A stretch of 64,000 nucleotides of DNA from Herbinix hemicellulosilytica (GCF_002904165.1 NZ_CVTD020000008.1:450302-514301), one strand, 5' to 3'. Positions 17,573 to 27,867 are shown, counted from the stretch's first letter. Program-made: numbers and translations. Notes: generated by a model from the letters alone, not told the origin.

Positions 17573-19843
17573 TTAGTCTACCTTTGTAAGATTGGCAAAC
17601 GATGCCATAAGTTTTTTAACTCCAAATCTGGGAAAATCCACGGTAACTTCATAATCTTTACCGCCCGCAACAATATTTGTAACGATACCGGTTCCAAATT
17701 TGACATGTTTTACAGTATCGCCGATACCATAATCTATGGTGCCTAAATTACTGCCGCCAAAATTCTTTGGTTCGGGAGTAACAAAAGGTTTGTAGTGGGT
17801 TTGGGACAGATGATAAGCGGAAGTTTGTCCGGATTCTTTTGAAAAATCATCATCTGCAAATTTATATACAGTTTTTTTGTCGGGCGAAGTAATTTTCAGT
17901 AGATGTCTTGGTATCTCATGAATGAAGCGGGAGGGTTTATTATAGTGCATTTCACCGCGAAACATCCGGAATTTTGCTGCCGAAAGGGAAAGACGTTTTT
18001 GGGCTCTGGTTATACCCACATAGCAAAGCCTGCGTTCTTCTTCAATCTCTTCTTCTGGATTTTCCGCATTTATAGCCATATAGCCGGGGAAGGTGCCTTC
18101 CTCCATACCGCAGATATATACATACGGAAATTCCAGGCCTTTGGCACTGTGAAGAGTCATAAGTACAATATTATCCTTGCTTTCGTCCATACTGTCTATA
18201 TCGGAAACAAGGGAAACCTCTTCCAAAAATCCGTTCAAAGTGGGAATTTCAGCAGTTTCTACATATGATACCAGTTTGTTTTTGAGTTCATAAATATTGT
18301 CTATTCTTTCTTCGGCTTCTTGTGTGCCTTCTTCTTCCAGCTCTTTTAAATAACCGGTTGCATTAAGGATATCATCGATTATTCCTGTCAGATCATAGCT
18401 GTCACTGTTTATACTTGAGCGAAGGCCTTCAATAAGGCTGACAAAAGGCTCTATTTTTGATGCAGTACGCTCAAGCCCAGGAATTTGCCTTGCTCTTACC
18501 AAAGCTTCATAAAAGCTGATATCGTTTAAAACGGCATAATCATTCACCTTGTCAATGGTTGCAAGACCAATTCCTCTGCGGGGGACATTAATAATTCTTT
18601 TTACCGAAATGTCATCCTTGCCGTTAACTATTGTTTTAAGATACGCAAGGATATCTTTAATTTCCTTACGGGCATAGAAGTTTAAGGCACCAATTATTTT
18701 GTAAGGTATGTTTTTAAGGACTAGTTTTTCTTCGAAAATTCTGGACTGGGCATTGGTTCTGTAAAGAATGGCAAAATCGTTATAACTGGCCTGTTTGCTT
18801 TCTACAACCCGTTTTATTTCACTGGTTATGCGGTCAGCTTCTTCAAAGTCCGATTCAAAGAGGGTAAATGATACCGGTTCGCCTTCTTCATTGTCGGTCC
18901 AAAGGGTTTTTTGTTTACGGCCCTTGTTGTTTGCAATAACTTCATTGGCAGCATTAAGTATGTTTTTAGTTGAGCGGTAATTTTGCTCAAGCTTAATAAC
19001 TTTAGCATTTGGAAATGCCTGTTCAAAGTTAAGGATATTATATATATTGGCTCCCCGGAATTTATAGATACTCTGGTCGTCATCACCCACTACGCAAATG
19101 TTGTATTCCCTTTCACCATACTCGTTTATACCGGAAGCCAAAAGATGAATCAACTTAAACTGTGCGGTATTGGTATCTTGATATTCGTCTACCATTATAT
19201 AGCGAAATCTGTTCTGATAGTAAGTAAGGGCTTCCTTATCATTCATAAAAAGTTCTACGGTCTTAAAAATCAAATCGTCAAAATCCAAAGCATTGCTTGC
19301 CTTAAGCCGTCTTTGATATTCCATGTAAGCGGCGGCGTATTTTCTTTGGGTATAATCATGACCGGCCCTTTTTTCAAATTCTTCGGGTGAGATAAGTTCA
19401 TCCTTTGCTTTTGATATAGCATTCAATATGCTCTTTTCCGGTATCCTTTTGGTATCTATATCAAGATATTTACATACGTCTCGCATCAATGTTTTTTGAT
19501 CATCCGTATCATAAATGGTGAAGTTTCGGTCATAACCCAGCCGGTCTATAAACCGCCTTAAAATACGGACACAGGTGGAATGAAAGGTGCTTACCCAGAT
19601 GTTTTCCGCACCGGCGCCGACAATTTTATCCACCCGTTCCCTCATTTCGTTTGCTGCCTTATTGGTAAAGGTAATGGCAAGGATATTCCAGGGATTTACG
19701 TTTCTGTGTTCAATCAGGTATGCAATCCTGTAAGTTAAGACCCTGGTTTTTCCTGATCCTGCTCCTGCCAGGATAAGAAGAGGGCCTTTGTCATGCAATA
19801 CAGCCTTTTTTTGTTCGGGGTTTAATGTATCATATATACTCAT
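17573..19843 (-). CDS. pcrA: ATP-dependent DNA helicase PcrA (UvrD/Rep family)
   Basis: A 756-residue superfamily 1A 3'-to-5' helicase for repair, removal of RecA and rolling-circle replication. Motif I GAGSGKT is at 27-33; motif II is VDEYQDTN; later come GDDDQSIYKFRGA, LEQNYRS and MTLHSAKGLEF, with VGITRAQKRL (motif VI). The C-terminal Tudor-like segment (GDTVKHVKFGTGIVTNI) that binds RNA polymerase is present. Length and motifs are complete. AGGTAA precedes the ATG. It is divergent from the DUF1836 gene. Confidence 0.95.
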   Translation of the reverse strand: MSIYDTLNPEQKKAVLHDKGPLLILAGAGSGKTRVLTYRIAYLIEHRNVNPWNILAITFTNKAANEMRERVDKIVGAGAENIWVSTFHSTCVRILRRFIDRLGYDRNFTIYDTDDQKTLMRDVCKYLDIDTKRIPEKSILNAISKAKDELISPEEFEKRAGHDYTQRKYAAAYMEYQRRLKASNALDFDDLIFKTVELFMNDKEALTYYQNRFRYIMVDEYQDTNTAQFKLIHLLASGINEYGEREYNICVVGDDDQSIYKFRGANIYNILNFEQAFPNAKVIKLEQNYRSTKNILNAANEVIANNKGRKQKTLWTDNEEGEPVSFTLFESDFEEADRITSEIKRVVESKQASYNDFAILYRTNAQSRIFEEKLVLKNIPYKIIGALNFYARKEIKDILAYLKTIVNGKDDISVKRIINVPRRGIGLATIDKVNDYAVLNDISFYEALVRARQIPGLERTASKIEPFVSLIEGLRSSINSDSYDLTGIIDDILNATGYLKELEEEGTQEAEERIDNIYELKNKLVSYVETAEIPTLNGFLEEVSLVSDIDSMDESKDNIVLMTLHSAKGLEFPYVYICGMEEGTFPGYMAINAENPEEEIEEERRLCYVGITRAQKRLSLSAAKFRMFRGEMHYNKPSRFIHEIPRHLLKITSPDKKTVYKFADDDFSKESGQTSAYHLSQTHYKPFVTPEPKNFGGSNLGTIDYGIGDTVKHVKFGTGIVTNIVAGGKDYEVTVDFPRFGVKKLMASFANLTKVD

Positions 19844-20126
19844 AATTTTACCTGCCTGTTTCTAGTTTTGAAATCGATAGAACAGGTTTAGTATAGCATG
19901 GCCTCTTCTTAGTTGCAAGTCGGTGGCATTATCCTGTTCAAAATTGCATAAGATACCATGTTATATGGTTGTAATTTAACTAAGCAAATAGCACTCAAAA
20001 TCAGATTTGCGGATAACTGTTTTATAACATTCAAATAAATTGCTTTAATTTTGTGCTTTTAAATACAGAACTTTTAGCTTTGACATCTAGTATTGGATAC
20101 TATATAATAAATTTGAGGTGATCGGA

Positions 20127-20798
20127 TTGGAAACGTCAAAAGAGGAGTATATCTCCGGCCTGATAAATAACTTAAAAAAAATGAAATATATAATGCCCGA
20201 TGATATACCTAACATAGATTTATATATGGATCAGGTTACCACTTTTATGGATAAACACCTGAAATCCTCAAAAAGGTATAGTGAAGATAAACTCCTTACC
20301 AAAACAATGATAAATAATTATACGAAGAACAAACTGCTTCCTCCCCCCATAAATAAGAAGTATACAAAGGAGCATATGTTTCTTCTTATATTTATTTATT
20401 ATTTTAAGAACATACTCACCATAAATGATATTCAAAGCATATTTAATCCCCTGACTAAGAGATTTTATGGTGGAAAATCCGATATAGGGCTGGAAGAAAT
20501 ATATGAAGAGATTTTTGAACTTGAAAATGATTTAACCGATATCCTGACAAAGGATATGGTCCGCAAGATGGCAAAAGCCAAAGAATCTTTTGAGTTTGTA
20601 AAAGATTATGACGACCGCGATTTCCTGACATTGTTTGCATTCATTTGTATTCTTTGCTATGATGTTTATATGCGAAAACATGTTATAGAACAGCTTATAG
20701 ATAATTATCTGAAACCAGAAGCAAAAGCCGAGGGTAAAGAAAACGGTAACAATAAAGTTAAAGGAAAAAGCAGCAATAACAACAGCAAGAAATCTTAA
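20127..20798 (+). CDS. DUF1836 protein, putative MerR-like regulator
   Basis: A 223-residue protein with the DUF1836 pattern: LLTKTMINNYTKNKLLPPPINKKYTKEHMFLLIFIYYFKNILTINDIQSIF. The fold is predicted to resemble a MerR-type winged helix, suggesting DNA binding. The TTG at 20127 is favoured because GAGGTGATC lies 4-5 nt upstream; the GTG at 20118 falls inside that site. A low-complexity Lys/Asn/Ser tail ends the protein. It is followed by a strong terminator and is divergent from pcrA, with a 274-nt gap between them. Confidence 0.78.
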   Translation: METSKEEYISGLINNLKKMKYIMPDDIPNIDLYMDQVTTFMDKHLKSSKRYSEDKLLTKTMINNYTKNKLLPPPINKKYTKEHMFLLIFIYYFKNILTINDIQSIFNPLTKRFYGGKSDIGLEEIYEEIFELENDLTDILTKDMVRKMAKAKESFEFVKDYDDRDFLTLFAFICILCYDVYMRKHVIEQLIDNYLKPEAKAEGKENGNNKVKGKSSNNNSKKS

Positions 20799-20875
20799 GT
20801 TTAATATGCTTTCTTTTAGGTCAAGAGTATATGTAAAAGACACCGAAATATTTAATTGTCTTAAATATAAATAAT

Positions 20876-20950
20876 ACCTGCTGTGATTTCTGCATTTATA
20901 ATCTGTCTAAGACTTCATATGACTGCACAAATCACAGCAGGTGTTTATTT
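20876..20950 (+). terminator. Terminator after the DUF1836 gene
   Basis: A perfect 14-bp stem (ACCTGCTGTGATTT at 20876-20889 with AAATCACAGCAGGT at 20929-20942) encloses a 39-nt loop and is followed by GTTTATTTTT. It may also end the minus-strand gene at 21002. Confidence 0.8.
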
Positions 20951-21001
20951 TTGATCATTAATTTTAAGCGATATGTTCTTTATATTAAAAGCCCATCATG
21001 A

Positions 21002-21316
21002 CTATTTTTCTGTTTGCTTTTCGGATTTTTTATTTTTCATCCGTGAAAATACCATATCATAACCATCATTACCGTAGTTTAACGAACGGTTTACCCGGCT
21101 GATGGTTGCTGTAGAAGCACCGGTCTTTTCTGCTATTTCAAGATATGTTTTTTGATTTCTTAACATTTTAGCAACTTCAAATCTTTGAGATAAAGAAAGA
21201 ATTTCGTTCACGGTACAAATATCTTCAAAAAAGGTATAACATTCTTCAATATTCTTAAGGCAAAGGATCGCTTCGAACAATTGATCAACAGCCGGTGTTC
21301 GTATATTTTTGCTCAT
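21002..21316 (-). CDS. YerC/YecD family TrpR-like regulator
   Basis: A 104-residue protein matching the TrpR-related YerC/YecD family. The core is FFEDICTVNEILSLSQRFEVAKML followed by the helix-turn-helix YLEIAEKTGASTATISRVNRSLNYGNDGY. The targets are unknown. In B. subtilis yerC lies near pcrA, and here pcrA is the second gene upstream, which supports the assignment. GAAAGGAGTCC precedes the ATG. Confidence 0.9.
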   Translation of the reverse strand: MSKNIRTPAVDQLFEAILCLKNIEECYTFFEDICTVNEILSLSQRFEVAKMLRNQKTYLEIAEKTGASTATISRVNRSLNYGNDGYDMVFSRMKNKKSEKQTEK

Positions 21317-21420
21317 CGTCTGGACTCCTTTCTCTCATCCGTTGTGTTTTTCACACAGTATAATTTTATCATTCTGAAGTATTAAAGTAAAGATTTTTTT
21401 GCTTTCAAAAAGGAGCCATC

Positions 21421-21615
21421 TTATTTGTAATATTTCCGGTAATCGTAATAACCGCATTTTCTGCTGGGGCAGCTTAAATAGCCGTCTCTGTAAAGGTTTC
21501 TGTATCTGTAATGCCGGTGTAAATCCTTTCTTTCGTGCCGGTAGAAAGGATCGTAAGGGTCGAATCTGTCATAATGTCTTTCACGTCTAAATCCCCAATT
21601 TTTGCAGCAACTCAT
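21421..21615 (-). CDS. Small Arg/Tyr/His-rich protein, possible spore coat component
   Basis: A 64-residue protein very rich in Arg, Tyr and His with two cysteines at its start (MSCCKNWGFRRERHYDRFDPYDP) and a Cys pair near the end (SCPSRKCGYYDYRKYYK). The composition resembles small spore coat proteins of the Bacillota, but no named family is recognised. AAAGGAG lies 10 nt upstream of the ATG, arguing for a real gene. A short A/T-rich intergenic region follows. The spore role is inference from composition. Confidence 0.5.
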   Translation of the reverse strand: MSCCKNWGFRRERHYDRFDPYDPFYRHERKDLHRHYRYRNLYRDGYLSCPSRKCGYYDYRKYYK

Positions 21616-21844
21616 ATACGCTCAACTCCTTTTTCTTTTATCATATGCAAAATGATGAAAAAAGGTGAATAATGTCGCAAAAATCAAATAAAGGCATTAA
21701 TATTATAATTTTATAAAATCAAATTAAATTTCAAATAATATTTTAGGATTAAAAATAGTCATATTGACAATTAATAATTATTAGTTTATTAAACCGGCAC
21801 ATAATGGTAATAATTAGTAATAACCTAATGAATATGGAGGCACC

Positions 21845-23479
21845 ATGAGAAATAGAAGAAGAAAAAGAAAAATACAGGTTTTTCTTATGTTGCTAGACCT
21901 ATTTGTATTGATACTTGTGATAAGTTTAGCATATATGAAAATGAAACCTGCCGTTGTAAAAGCTGTAACTGTTGAGGCAGGTACAGGCTCTATTAATATT
22001 AAAGATTTTCTGACCAATAAACGGAAAAACGGCAGTTTTGTTACAGATATAAATAATATTAATCTGAATATTCCGGGAGCTTATGAAATAAAAATAAAAA
22101 TTAACGGACGTATTTATAAATCAAAGCTGGAAATTGTAGATACAGTAGCTCCAAAGGCTGATCCGGTTTCGGTTATTGCCTTAAAGGACCAAAAAATAGA
22201 AGCAACAGATTTTATTACGAATTTAAGTGATGCAACCGAGGTGACGGTTTCTTTTGAAGCAAAACCCGATACGTCTATTCCGGGAGAAAAGGATGTCAAT
22301 ATAATACTGAAAGATATGGGGAATAACCGCACGGTTATAAGCTCCAAACTGACCGTATTGAATGTAAAAAGTTCCGTACAGGTTGAAGCAGGAACGAAAC
22401 TTAATATAAAAGCATCGGATTTTGCGGATGACAGCAAATTAAAAGTAAATATTTTATCAGACTTGTCAAAACTTGATATAAGCAAACCGGCAATCCATAC
22501 TATACAGCTTGAGGTAGACGGTTTGGTTGTGGAATCCAAAATTGAAGTTGTAGATACCACACCACCTAAGGCTGTAGCGCTAGATAAGGAAGTCTGGAAA
22601 GGAGATGTTTTGGCTGCTCAGGATTTTGTCACTGATATCAGTGACGCATCAGATGTAAAAGTTACTTTTGCAGAGGAACCCGATTTTGAAACACTGGGGA
22701 CAAAAGAAATAACAATAATTCTTGAGGATACCTACGGTAATAAATCGGAAGTAAAATCAATGCTTACAGTAAAAGAAGATACTGAGCCTCCCGTATTTTC
22801 GGGCATAAAGAATCAAATCGTTTATGTGGGAGATAAGATTTCATATAAAAAAGGAGTCAGTGTAAAAGATAACAAAGATACGGATATAAGTTTTCAGGTA
22901 GACTCAAGCAATGTAAACCTTAATAAGGCAGGGACATACAAAGTTTATTATATAGCAGAAGACTCCTCTGGAAATAAAGCAAAAGAAACTGCAACCATTA
23001 CGGTTTTGCCTCTTACCGTAACCGAGGAAATGCTCAATGAAAAAGTGGATAAAATCCTTGCAAAGATTATGAAGGAAGGTATGACAAAAAGGGAGATAGC
23101 ATGGGAAATATATCAATGGGTTAAGAAAAATGTAGTTTACACCGGTTACTCCGACAAATCAGACTGGAGAAAAGAAGCTTATAGAGGTATAGTAACCGGA
23201 ATGGGAGATTGCTTTACTTATTATGCGATATCCGAAGCACTTCTTACAAGGGCAGGAATTGATAATATGCGGGTAACCAGAGTCGGAGGAAAGACAGAGC
23301 ATTTTTGGAATCTGATTAATTGCGGCGACGGCTGGTATCATTTTGATTCGTGCCCGAATAAGGATAAGCGGCAAACTTTTATGCTTACGGATGCGGAAGT
23401 GGAAGAATTAACGAGGCTAAGAGGAAACAATTATTATACCTTCGATAAATCCTTATATCCGAGGACACCTGAAAAATAA
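21845..23479 (+). CDS. Membrane-anchored Ig-like / transglutaminase-like protein
   Basis: A 544-residue protein with a basic N-terminus and one membrane helix (about 12-34). Several Ig-like repeats of the DUF5011 kind follow, each ending in the strand E-I/V-V-D-T-x-x-P, the last containing KAGTYKVYYIAEDSSGNKA. The C-terminal domain (about 400-544) is transglutaminase-like with the triad C456 (GMGDCFTYY), H486 (TEHFWN) and D501 (HFDSC). It probably acts on wall or surface proteins outside the cell. ATGGAGGCACC precedes the ATG. It lies just before the racemase and Dlt-like genes. Confidence 0.85.
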   Translation: MRNRRRKRKIQVFLMLLDLFVLILVISLAYMKMKPAVVKAVTVEAGTGSINIKDFLTNKRKNGSFVTDINNINLNIPGAYEIKIKINGRIYKSKLEIVDTVAPKADPVSVIALKDQKIEATDFITNLSDATEVTVSFEAKPDTSIPGEKDVNIILKDMGNNRTVISSKLTVLNVKSSVQVEAGTKLNIKASDFADDSKLKVNILSDLSKLDISKPAIHTIQLEVDGLVVESKIEVVDTTPPKAVALDKEVWKGDVLAAQDFVTDISDASDVKVTFAEEPDFETLGTKEITIILEDTYGNKSEVKSMLTVKEDTEPPVFSGIKNQIVYVGDKISYKKGVSVKDNKDTDISFQVDSSNVNLNKAGTYKVYYIAEDSSGNKAKETATITVLPLTVTEEMLNEKVDKILAKIMKEGMTKREIAWEIYQWVKKNVVYTGYSDKSDWRKEAYRGIVTGMGDCFTYYAISEALLTRAGIDNMRVTRVGGKTEHFWNLINCGDGWYHFDSCPNKDKRQTFMLTDAEVEELTRLRGNNYYTFDKSLYPRTPEK

Positions 23480-23578
23480 GCCCGGGTATAATTGATTGGT
23501 ATCAACCATATATATAATTTATCGGAATATTCGTAAATAAATATTTATTAAATACCAATAAGTCGGGAAGGGAAGCAT

Positions 23579-24298
23579 ATGCCGAAAAGATTGGGTGTTA
23601 TAGGCGGTTTGGGACCGCTTGCAACTGCTTATTTTTATGAACTGATTTGCCGGATGACTGATGCCGGTAAAGATCAGGAACATCTGGATATGGTTATAAT
23701 CGGCAAGTCCTCAATTCCTGACAGGACAGAATATATACTTGGCAAAAGCAGCGACAGCCCCATGCCCCAAATTAAGGAATCCGCAAAAACACTTGAAATA
23801 ATGGGTGTGGACTATATTGCAATACCATGTATAACTGCCCATTATTTTTACAGGGAAATTTCAGAAAGCATTAAGGTCCCAATAGTTCACATTATAAAAG
23901 AAACCGTTAGGTATTTAAAAGAACGGGGGATAAAAAATGCGGGAATAATGGCTACGGAAGGAACCATAAAAAGCAACCTGTTCCAAAAAGAATTGCATGA
24001 AAATGGTATTAATCCTGTTATTCCTTCAAAAAATGGGCAAGAATATATTTCAGACATAATTTATAAAAATGTAAAAGCCGGAATGCCGGTAGATATGGTG
24101 CAGTTTAAAAAAGCAAGCGATGAACTGTTAAATAAGGGAGCCGATGTGATTATCTTAGGGTGTACAGAGCTTTCACTGGTAAAGCGGACGGCCGATATCG
24201 GCCCGGGTTTTATCGATGCCCTGGAAGTACTTGCCATGTGCTGCATAAATAAATGTGAAAGACCTGTAAGAAAGGAATTTTCAAATCTCATAACATAA
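23579..24298 (+). CDS. Aspartate/glutamate racemase family protein
   Basis: A 239-residue cofactor-independent racemase. The N-terminal GVIGGLGPLATAYFYELI is typical of aspartate racemases. The first catalytic Cys is in IPCITAHYF (the usual motif is CNTAH) and the second in LGCTELSLV. It would interconvert L- and D-aspartate or a related acid. GGGAAGGG precedes the ATG. It lies 96 nt before the adenylation-enzyme gene on the same strand with no terminator seen between, so it may supply a D-amino acid to the Dlt-like system; that link is inference. Confidence 0.85.
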   Translation: MPKRLGVIGGLGPLATAYFYELICRMTDAGKDQEHLDMVIIGKSSIPDRTEYILGKSSDSPMPQIKESAKTLEIMGVDYIAIPCITAHYFYREISESIKVPIVHIIKETVRYLKERGIKNAGIMATEGTIKSNLFQKELHENGINPVIPSKNGQEYISDIIYKNVKAGMPVDMVQFKKASDELLNKGADVIILGCTELSLVKRTADIGPGFIDALEVLAMCCINKCERPVRKEFSNLIT

Positions 24299-24394
24299 TT
24301 TAATTTATACAGGTTTTGAAATAATAAAAGAATCATTATTTAGTTATTTAAAACTTACTTAAAAATTACCGTATAAACAGGAAGGTAACAGGTT

Positions 24395-25900
24395 ATGCAA
24401 ACCAATGTACTGGAATATCTGGAAAATATAATAGGAAAAGTGCCTGATAAAATCGCTTATGCCGATGATACAAATGAGGTTACATTTAAAGAAGTATATA
24501 ATAATTCAAGGGCTATAGGAACATATCTTTATAAGATGGGACATTACAAAGAACCTATAATGGTGTTTATGGGTAAACACCCAAGCACCATAATAACATT
24601 TTACGGAGTTATTTATGCCGGATGTTTTTATGTCCCTATAGATGAAGAAATGCCAAGGCACCGGATTGAACTGATTTTCGAAAATGTCAAACCGAGAGCC
24701 GTTATATGTGACCATAAAACCGTTAAGGTTATGGAGACTTTTGATTATAAAGGGAATGTATATCTTTATGATGAGATAATTAAGACAAGCCCGAATGAGA
24801 AAGTGTTAAACCTCGTAAGAGAAAAACAGATAGATACCGATCCCATATATATTGTGTTTACATCGGGCTCAACGGGGATTCCGAAAGGGGTTGTAGCCTG
24901 CCACAGGTCGGTTATCGATTATATAGATAATCTTACGGCAGTGCTTAAAATTGACGAGAATGCAATTTTCGGTAATCAGACACCCCTGTATGTGGATGCT
25001 TGCCTTAAGGAATTGTATTCCACTTTGAAATTCGGGGCTACCACCTATATAATTCCGAAACATTTATTTATGTTTCCGTTAAAGCTTGTGGAATTTATGA
25101 ATGAAAAGAAGATCAACACCATTTGCTGGGTGGTTTCCGCCCTTACCATAATCTCATCTTTCGGTACGTTTGAAAAAGCGGTTCCTAAATATTTAAAAAC
25201 CGTGGCATTCGGCAGCGAAGTGTTTCCCATAAAGCAGTTTAAACTTTGGAGAAAGTATCTTCCTGATGCCAGGTTTATAAACTTATACGGGCCTACAGAG
25301 TGTACAGGAATGTCCTGCTATTACGAAGTGGACAGGGATTTTGAACTTGATGAAGCTATCCCTATAGGACGGCCCTTTAAGAATACGGACATAATACTTC
25401 TAAACGAAGAAGATAAGCCGGCAAAGGAAGGCGAAGTGGGAGAGATTTGCATCCGGGGGACCTCACTTACCCTCGGATATTACAACAATTTTGAAAAGAC
25501 TTCGGAAGTATTTGTCCAAAACCCCTTAAACAATTCCTATCCTGAGCTTATTTACAGAACAGGGGATTTGGGAAAATACAACGAACGGGGCGAGCTGGTC
25601 TTTGTGTCCAGAAAAGATAATCAGATAAAACATATGGGACACAGGATAGAACTGGGAGAGATTGAAACGGTGGCAAATATGCATCCGGAGATTAAATCGG
25701 CATGCTGCATATTTGATGATGTATCAAAAAAGATTATTCTGTATTATGTCGGGGATATTTCCGAAGCAGATGTGGCAACTTATATGAAGGACAAGCTTCC
25801 CAGATATATGATACCAAACCTGACAAAAAAACTTGACAGAATGCCCCTTACGGCAAACGGGAAAATAGACCGGGTACTGCTAAAAAGCTTAAATAAATAA
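24395..25900 (+). CDS. Amino acid adenylation enzyme, DltA-like
   Basis: A 501-residue stand-alone ANL-superfamily adenylation enzyme. Motif A3 FTSGSTGIPKG is at 155-165; NLYGPTECTG, IYRTGDLGKY, the hinge SRKDNQIKHMGHRIELGE and the final catalytic Lys region TANGKIDR all match. DltA loads D-alanine onto a carrier protein; the size and neighbours (carrier protein, MBOAT, SGNH) fit a Dlt-type pathway. The specificity region NQTPLYVDACLKELYS differs from the DltA form I remember (FSFDLSVMD), so another amino acid is possible. GGAAGG precedes the ATG. Confidence 0.85.
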   Translation: MQTNVLEYLENIIGKVPDKIAYADDTNEVTFKEVYNNSRAIGTYLYKMGHYKEPIMVFMGKHPSTIITFYGVIYAGCFYVPIDEEMPRHRIELIFENVKPRAVICDHKTVKVMETFDYKGNVYLYDEIIKTSPNEKVLNLVREKQIDTDPIYIVFTSGSTGIPKGVVACHRSVIDYIDNLTAVLKIDENAIFGNQTPLYVDACLKELYSTLKFGATTYIIPKHLFMFPLKLVEFMNEKKINTICWVVSALTIISSFGTFEKAVPKYLKTVAFGSEVFPIKQFKLWRKYLPDARFINLYGPTECTGMSCYYEVDRDFELDEAIPIGRPFKNTDIILLNEEDKPAKEGEVGEICIRGTSLTLGYYNNFEKTSEVFVQNPLNNSYPELIYRTGDLGKYNERGELVFVSRKDNQIKHMGHRIELGEIETVANMHPEIKSACCIFDDVSKKIILYYVGDISEADVATYMKDKLPRYMIPNLTKKLDRMPLTANGKIDRVLLKSLNK

Positions 25901-26032
25901 ATTTTTCATAAATAATGTTTAAAAGTTTGCATTTATATTAAGAATTGATTATGGGTGTAACTATAAGAATTAATTAGGGAATATTTTTGTTTTCCAATAA
26001 AATTAAAAATAATGAATAACAGGAGAAATGAT

Positions 26033-26263
26033 ATGGAAAAAGTAATTGAAATTTTAAAGAGCTTACATCCTGATGTTGACTTTGAAAACTGCACAACATT
26101 AATAGACGATAAAATTATCGATTCATTTGATATTGTTACCCTTATATCGGAATTAAGTGATGAATTTGATGTAAATATTCCGGTAGAAGAGATTGTACCG
26201 GAGAATTTTAACTCCGCAAAAGCTATATATGAGCTTATTAAAAGGCTTCAGGAGGATGAATAA
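26033..26263 (+). CDS. Acyl/amino acid carrier protein, DltC-like
   Basis: A 76-residue acidic carrier protein with the phosphopantetheine attachment Ser31 in IIDSFDIVTLISEL, where the usual motif is DSL. The C-terminal VNIPVEEIVPENFNSAKAIYELI helix is typical. The ATG at 26033 has CAGGAG 9 nt upstream. It lies between the adenylation and MBOAT genes, 11 nt before the latter. It would carry the activated amino acid thioester to the membrane acyltransferase. Confidence 0.88.
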   Translation: MEKVIEILKSLHPDVDFENCTTLIDDKIIDSFDIVTLISELSDEFDVNIPVEEIVPENFNSAKAIYELIKRLQEDE

Positions 26264-26274
26264 CAAGAGTATTT

Positions 26275-27867
26275 ATGCTGTTTACATCGTTTGAATTTAT
26301 TCTATTTGCAACCGTACTGTTTGTACTTTATTATATAATACCCAAAAAACTTCAATGGATGCTGCTTCTTGCGGCAAGCTATGTATTTTACGCCTTTGCG
26401 GGAGTTAAATATCTGGTATATATCCTGGCTACTACCGTATCAACCTATTTTACAGGCCAAAGGATAGGAAAACTTCAGAAAATCGGATATGAGTACATTA
26501 AAATCAATAAAGAAACTCTCTCAAGAGAAGAAAGAAAGGCCTATAAGGAAAAGATTAAGAAAAAGCAAAGATACTGGCTTGCTTTTTGTCTGGTGCTCAA
26601 TTTCGGAATACTGGCGGTAATTAAGTATTACAATTTTACAGTCCTTAATATAAATTCTGTATTTGACTTACTTAAAATTAATGTAAATATACCGACTTTA
26701 GGTTTTGTCCTGCCCCTGGGTATATCATTTTATACGTTTCAGACCATGGGGTATATTATTGATGTTTACAGGGAAAAGTATGCTCCTCAGAAAAATATGT
26801 TCAGACTGGCCTTGTTTGTATCATTCTTTCCTCAGCTAATCCAGGGACCTATAAACCGTTATGATGATTTGGAAAAAACCTTGTTCGGGCCTCACAAGTT
26901 TGTTTCTAAAAAAGTATCTTTTGGCCTGCAAAGGATACTTTGGGGCTATTTTAAGAAACTGGTGGTTGCGGACAGGCTTCTTATTGCAGTTAATACCATT
27001 GTAAAAAATCCCGACGAATACCAAGGGGTATATGTGCTTCTTGGCATGTTCTTTTATGCCATAGAACTTTATGCGGATTTTACCGGAGGTATAGATATAG
27101 CTATAGGTGTGGCCGAAGTCTTAGGAATCCGAATGGCAGAAAACTTCGAGCGGCCCTATTTTTCAAAATCTATTACCGAATACTGGAGAAGATGGCATAT
27201 TACACTGGGTACCTGGTTTAAGGATTATCTGTTTTTGCCCATATCGGTCAGCAAGTCTATGCTTAATCTTTCAAAGAAATGCAGAAAGCTTTTTGGGGAT
27301 TCCATAGGAAAAAGAATACCGGTATATATTTCTACAATAGTAGTATGGTTTACAACCGGTATCTGGCACGGGGCTGCCTGGAATTTTATAGTCTGGGGAC
27401 TTTTAAATGCCCTGGTTATTCTGATATCCCAGGAGTGTATTCCTCTATACAACAGATTTCATAAACGATTTAATGTAAGCGGGACCTTCTGGTATCGCCT
27501 GTTCCAGGTAGGACGGACTTTTTGGCTTATGAGTTTTCTTAGGACTTTGGACTGTTACAGGAATGTGCCTACGACATTCAGGATGTACGGTACCATATTT
27601 ACAAAATGGAACTGGCATGAACTGTTTAACGGAAAATTTGCTTCCCTGGGCCTTGGTATTTCTGATTATATAATATTGACTCTGGCAGTTTTGCTGATAC
27701 TTTATGTAAGCCTGGCTTCAAGAGCAGGATCATTTAGGGAAAAGCTTTCCAAAAAACCTTTAATTGTAAGGTATTTGTCTTATTTTGGCCTTATTATATC
27801 TATACTGATTTTTGGAGCATATGGAATAGGATATGATTCCAGCCAGTTTATTTACAGTCAGTTCTGA
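26275..27867 (+). CDS. MBOAT family membrane acyltransferase, DltB-like
   Basis: A 530-residue membrane-bound O-acyltransferase with about ten membrane helices. The family motifs are present: PLGISFYTFQTMGYIIDVYR, ELYADFTGGIDIAIG, ITEYWRRWHITLGTWFKDYLF and the active His in TGIWHGAAWNFIVWG. DltB moves D-alanine from carrier protein across the membrane for lipoteichoic acid. DltB is usually about 400 residues; this is nearer to the AlgI/PatA-like size, with a long loop at 80-105. It is co-transcribed with the carrier protein and the SGNH protein. The acyl acceptor is not known. Confidence 0.88.
   Translation: MLFTSFEFILFATVLFVLYYIIPKKLQWMLLLAASYVFYAFAGVKYLVYILATTVSTYFTGQRIGKLQKIGYEYIKINKETLSREERKAYKEKIKKKQRYWLAFCLVLNFGILAVIKYYNFTVLNINSVFDLLKINVNIPTLGFVLPLGISFYTFQTMGYIIDVYREKYAPQKNMFRLALFVSFFPQLIQGPINRYDDLEKTLFGPHKFVSKKVSFGLQRILWGYFKKLVVADRLLIAVNTIVKNPDEYQGVYVLLGMFFYAIELYADFTGGIDIAIGVAEVLGIRMAENFERPYFSKSITEYWRRWHITLGTWFKDYLFLPISVSKSMLNLSKKCRKLFGDSIGKRIPVYISTIVVWFTTGIWHGAAWNFIVWGLLNALVILISQECIPLYNRFHKRFNVSGTFWYRLFQVGRTFWLMSFLRTLDCYRNVPTTFRMYGTIFTKWNWHELFNGKFASLGLGISDYIILTLAVLLILYVSLASRAGSFREKLSKKPLIVRYLSYFGLIISILIFGAYGIGYDSSQFIYSQF

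Noticed and set aside
17903..18268. Plus-strand frames inside pcrA
   Set aside because: They overlap conserved helicase motifs on the other strand and show no coding features.
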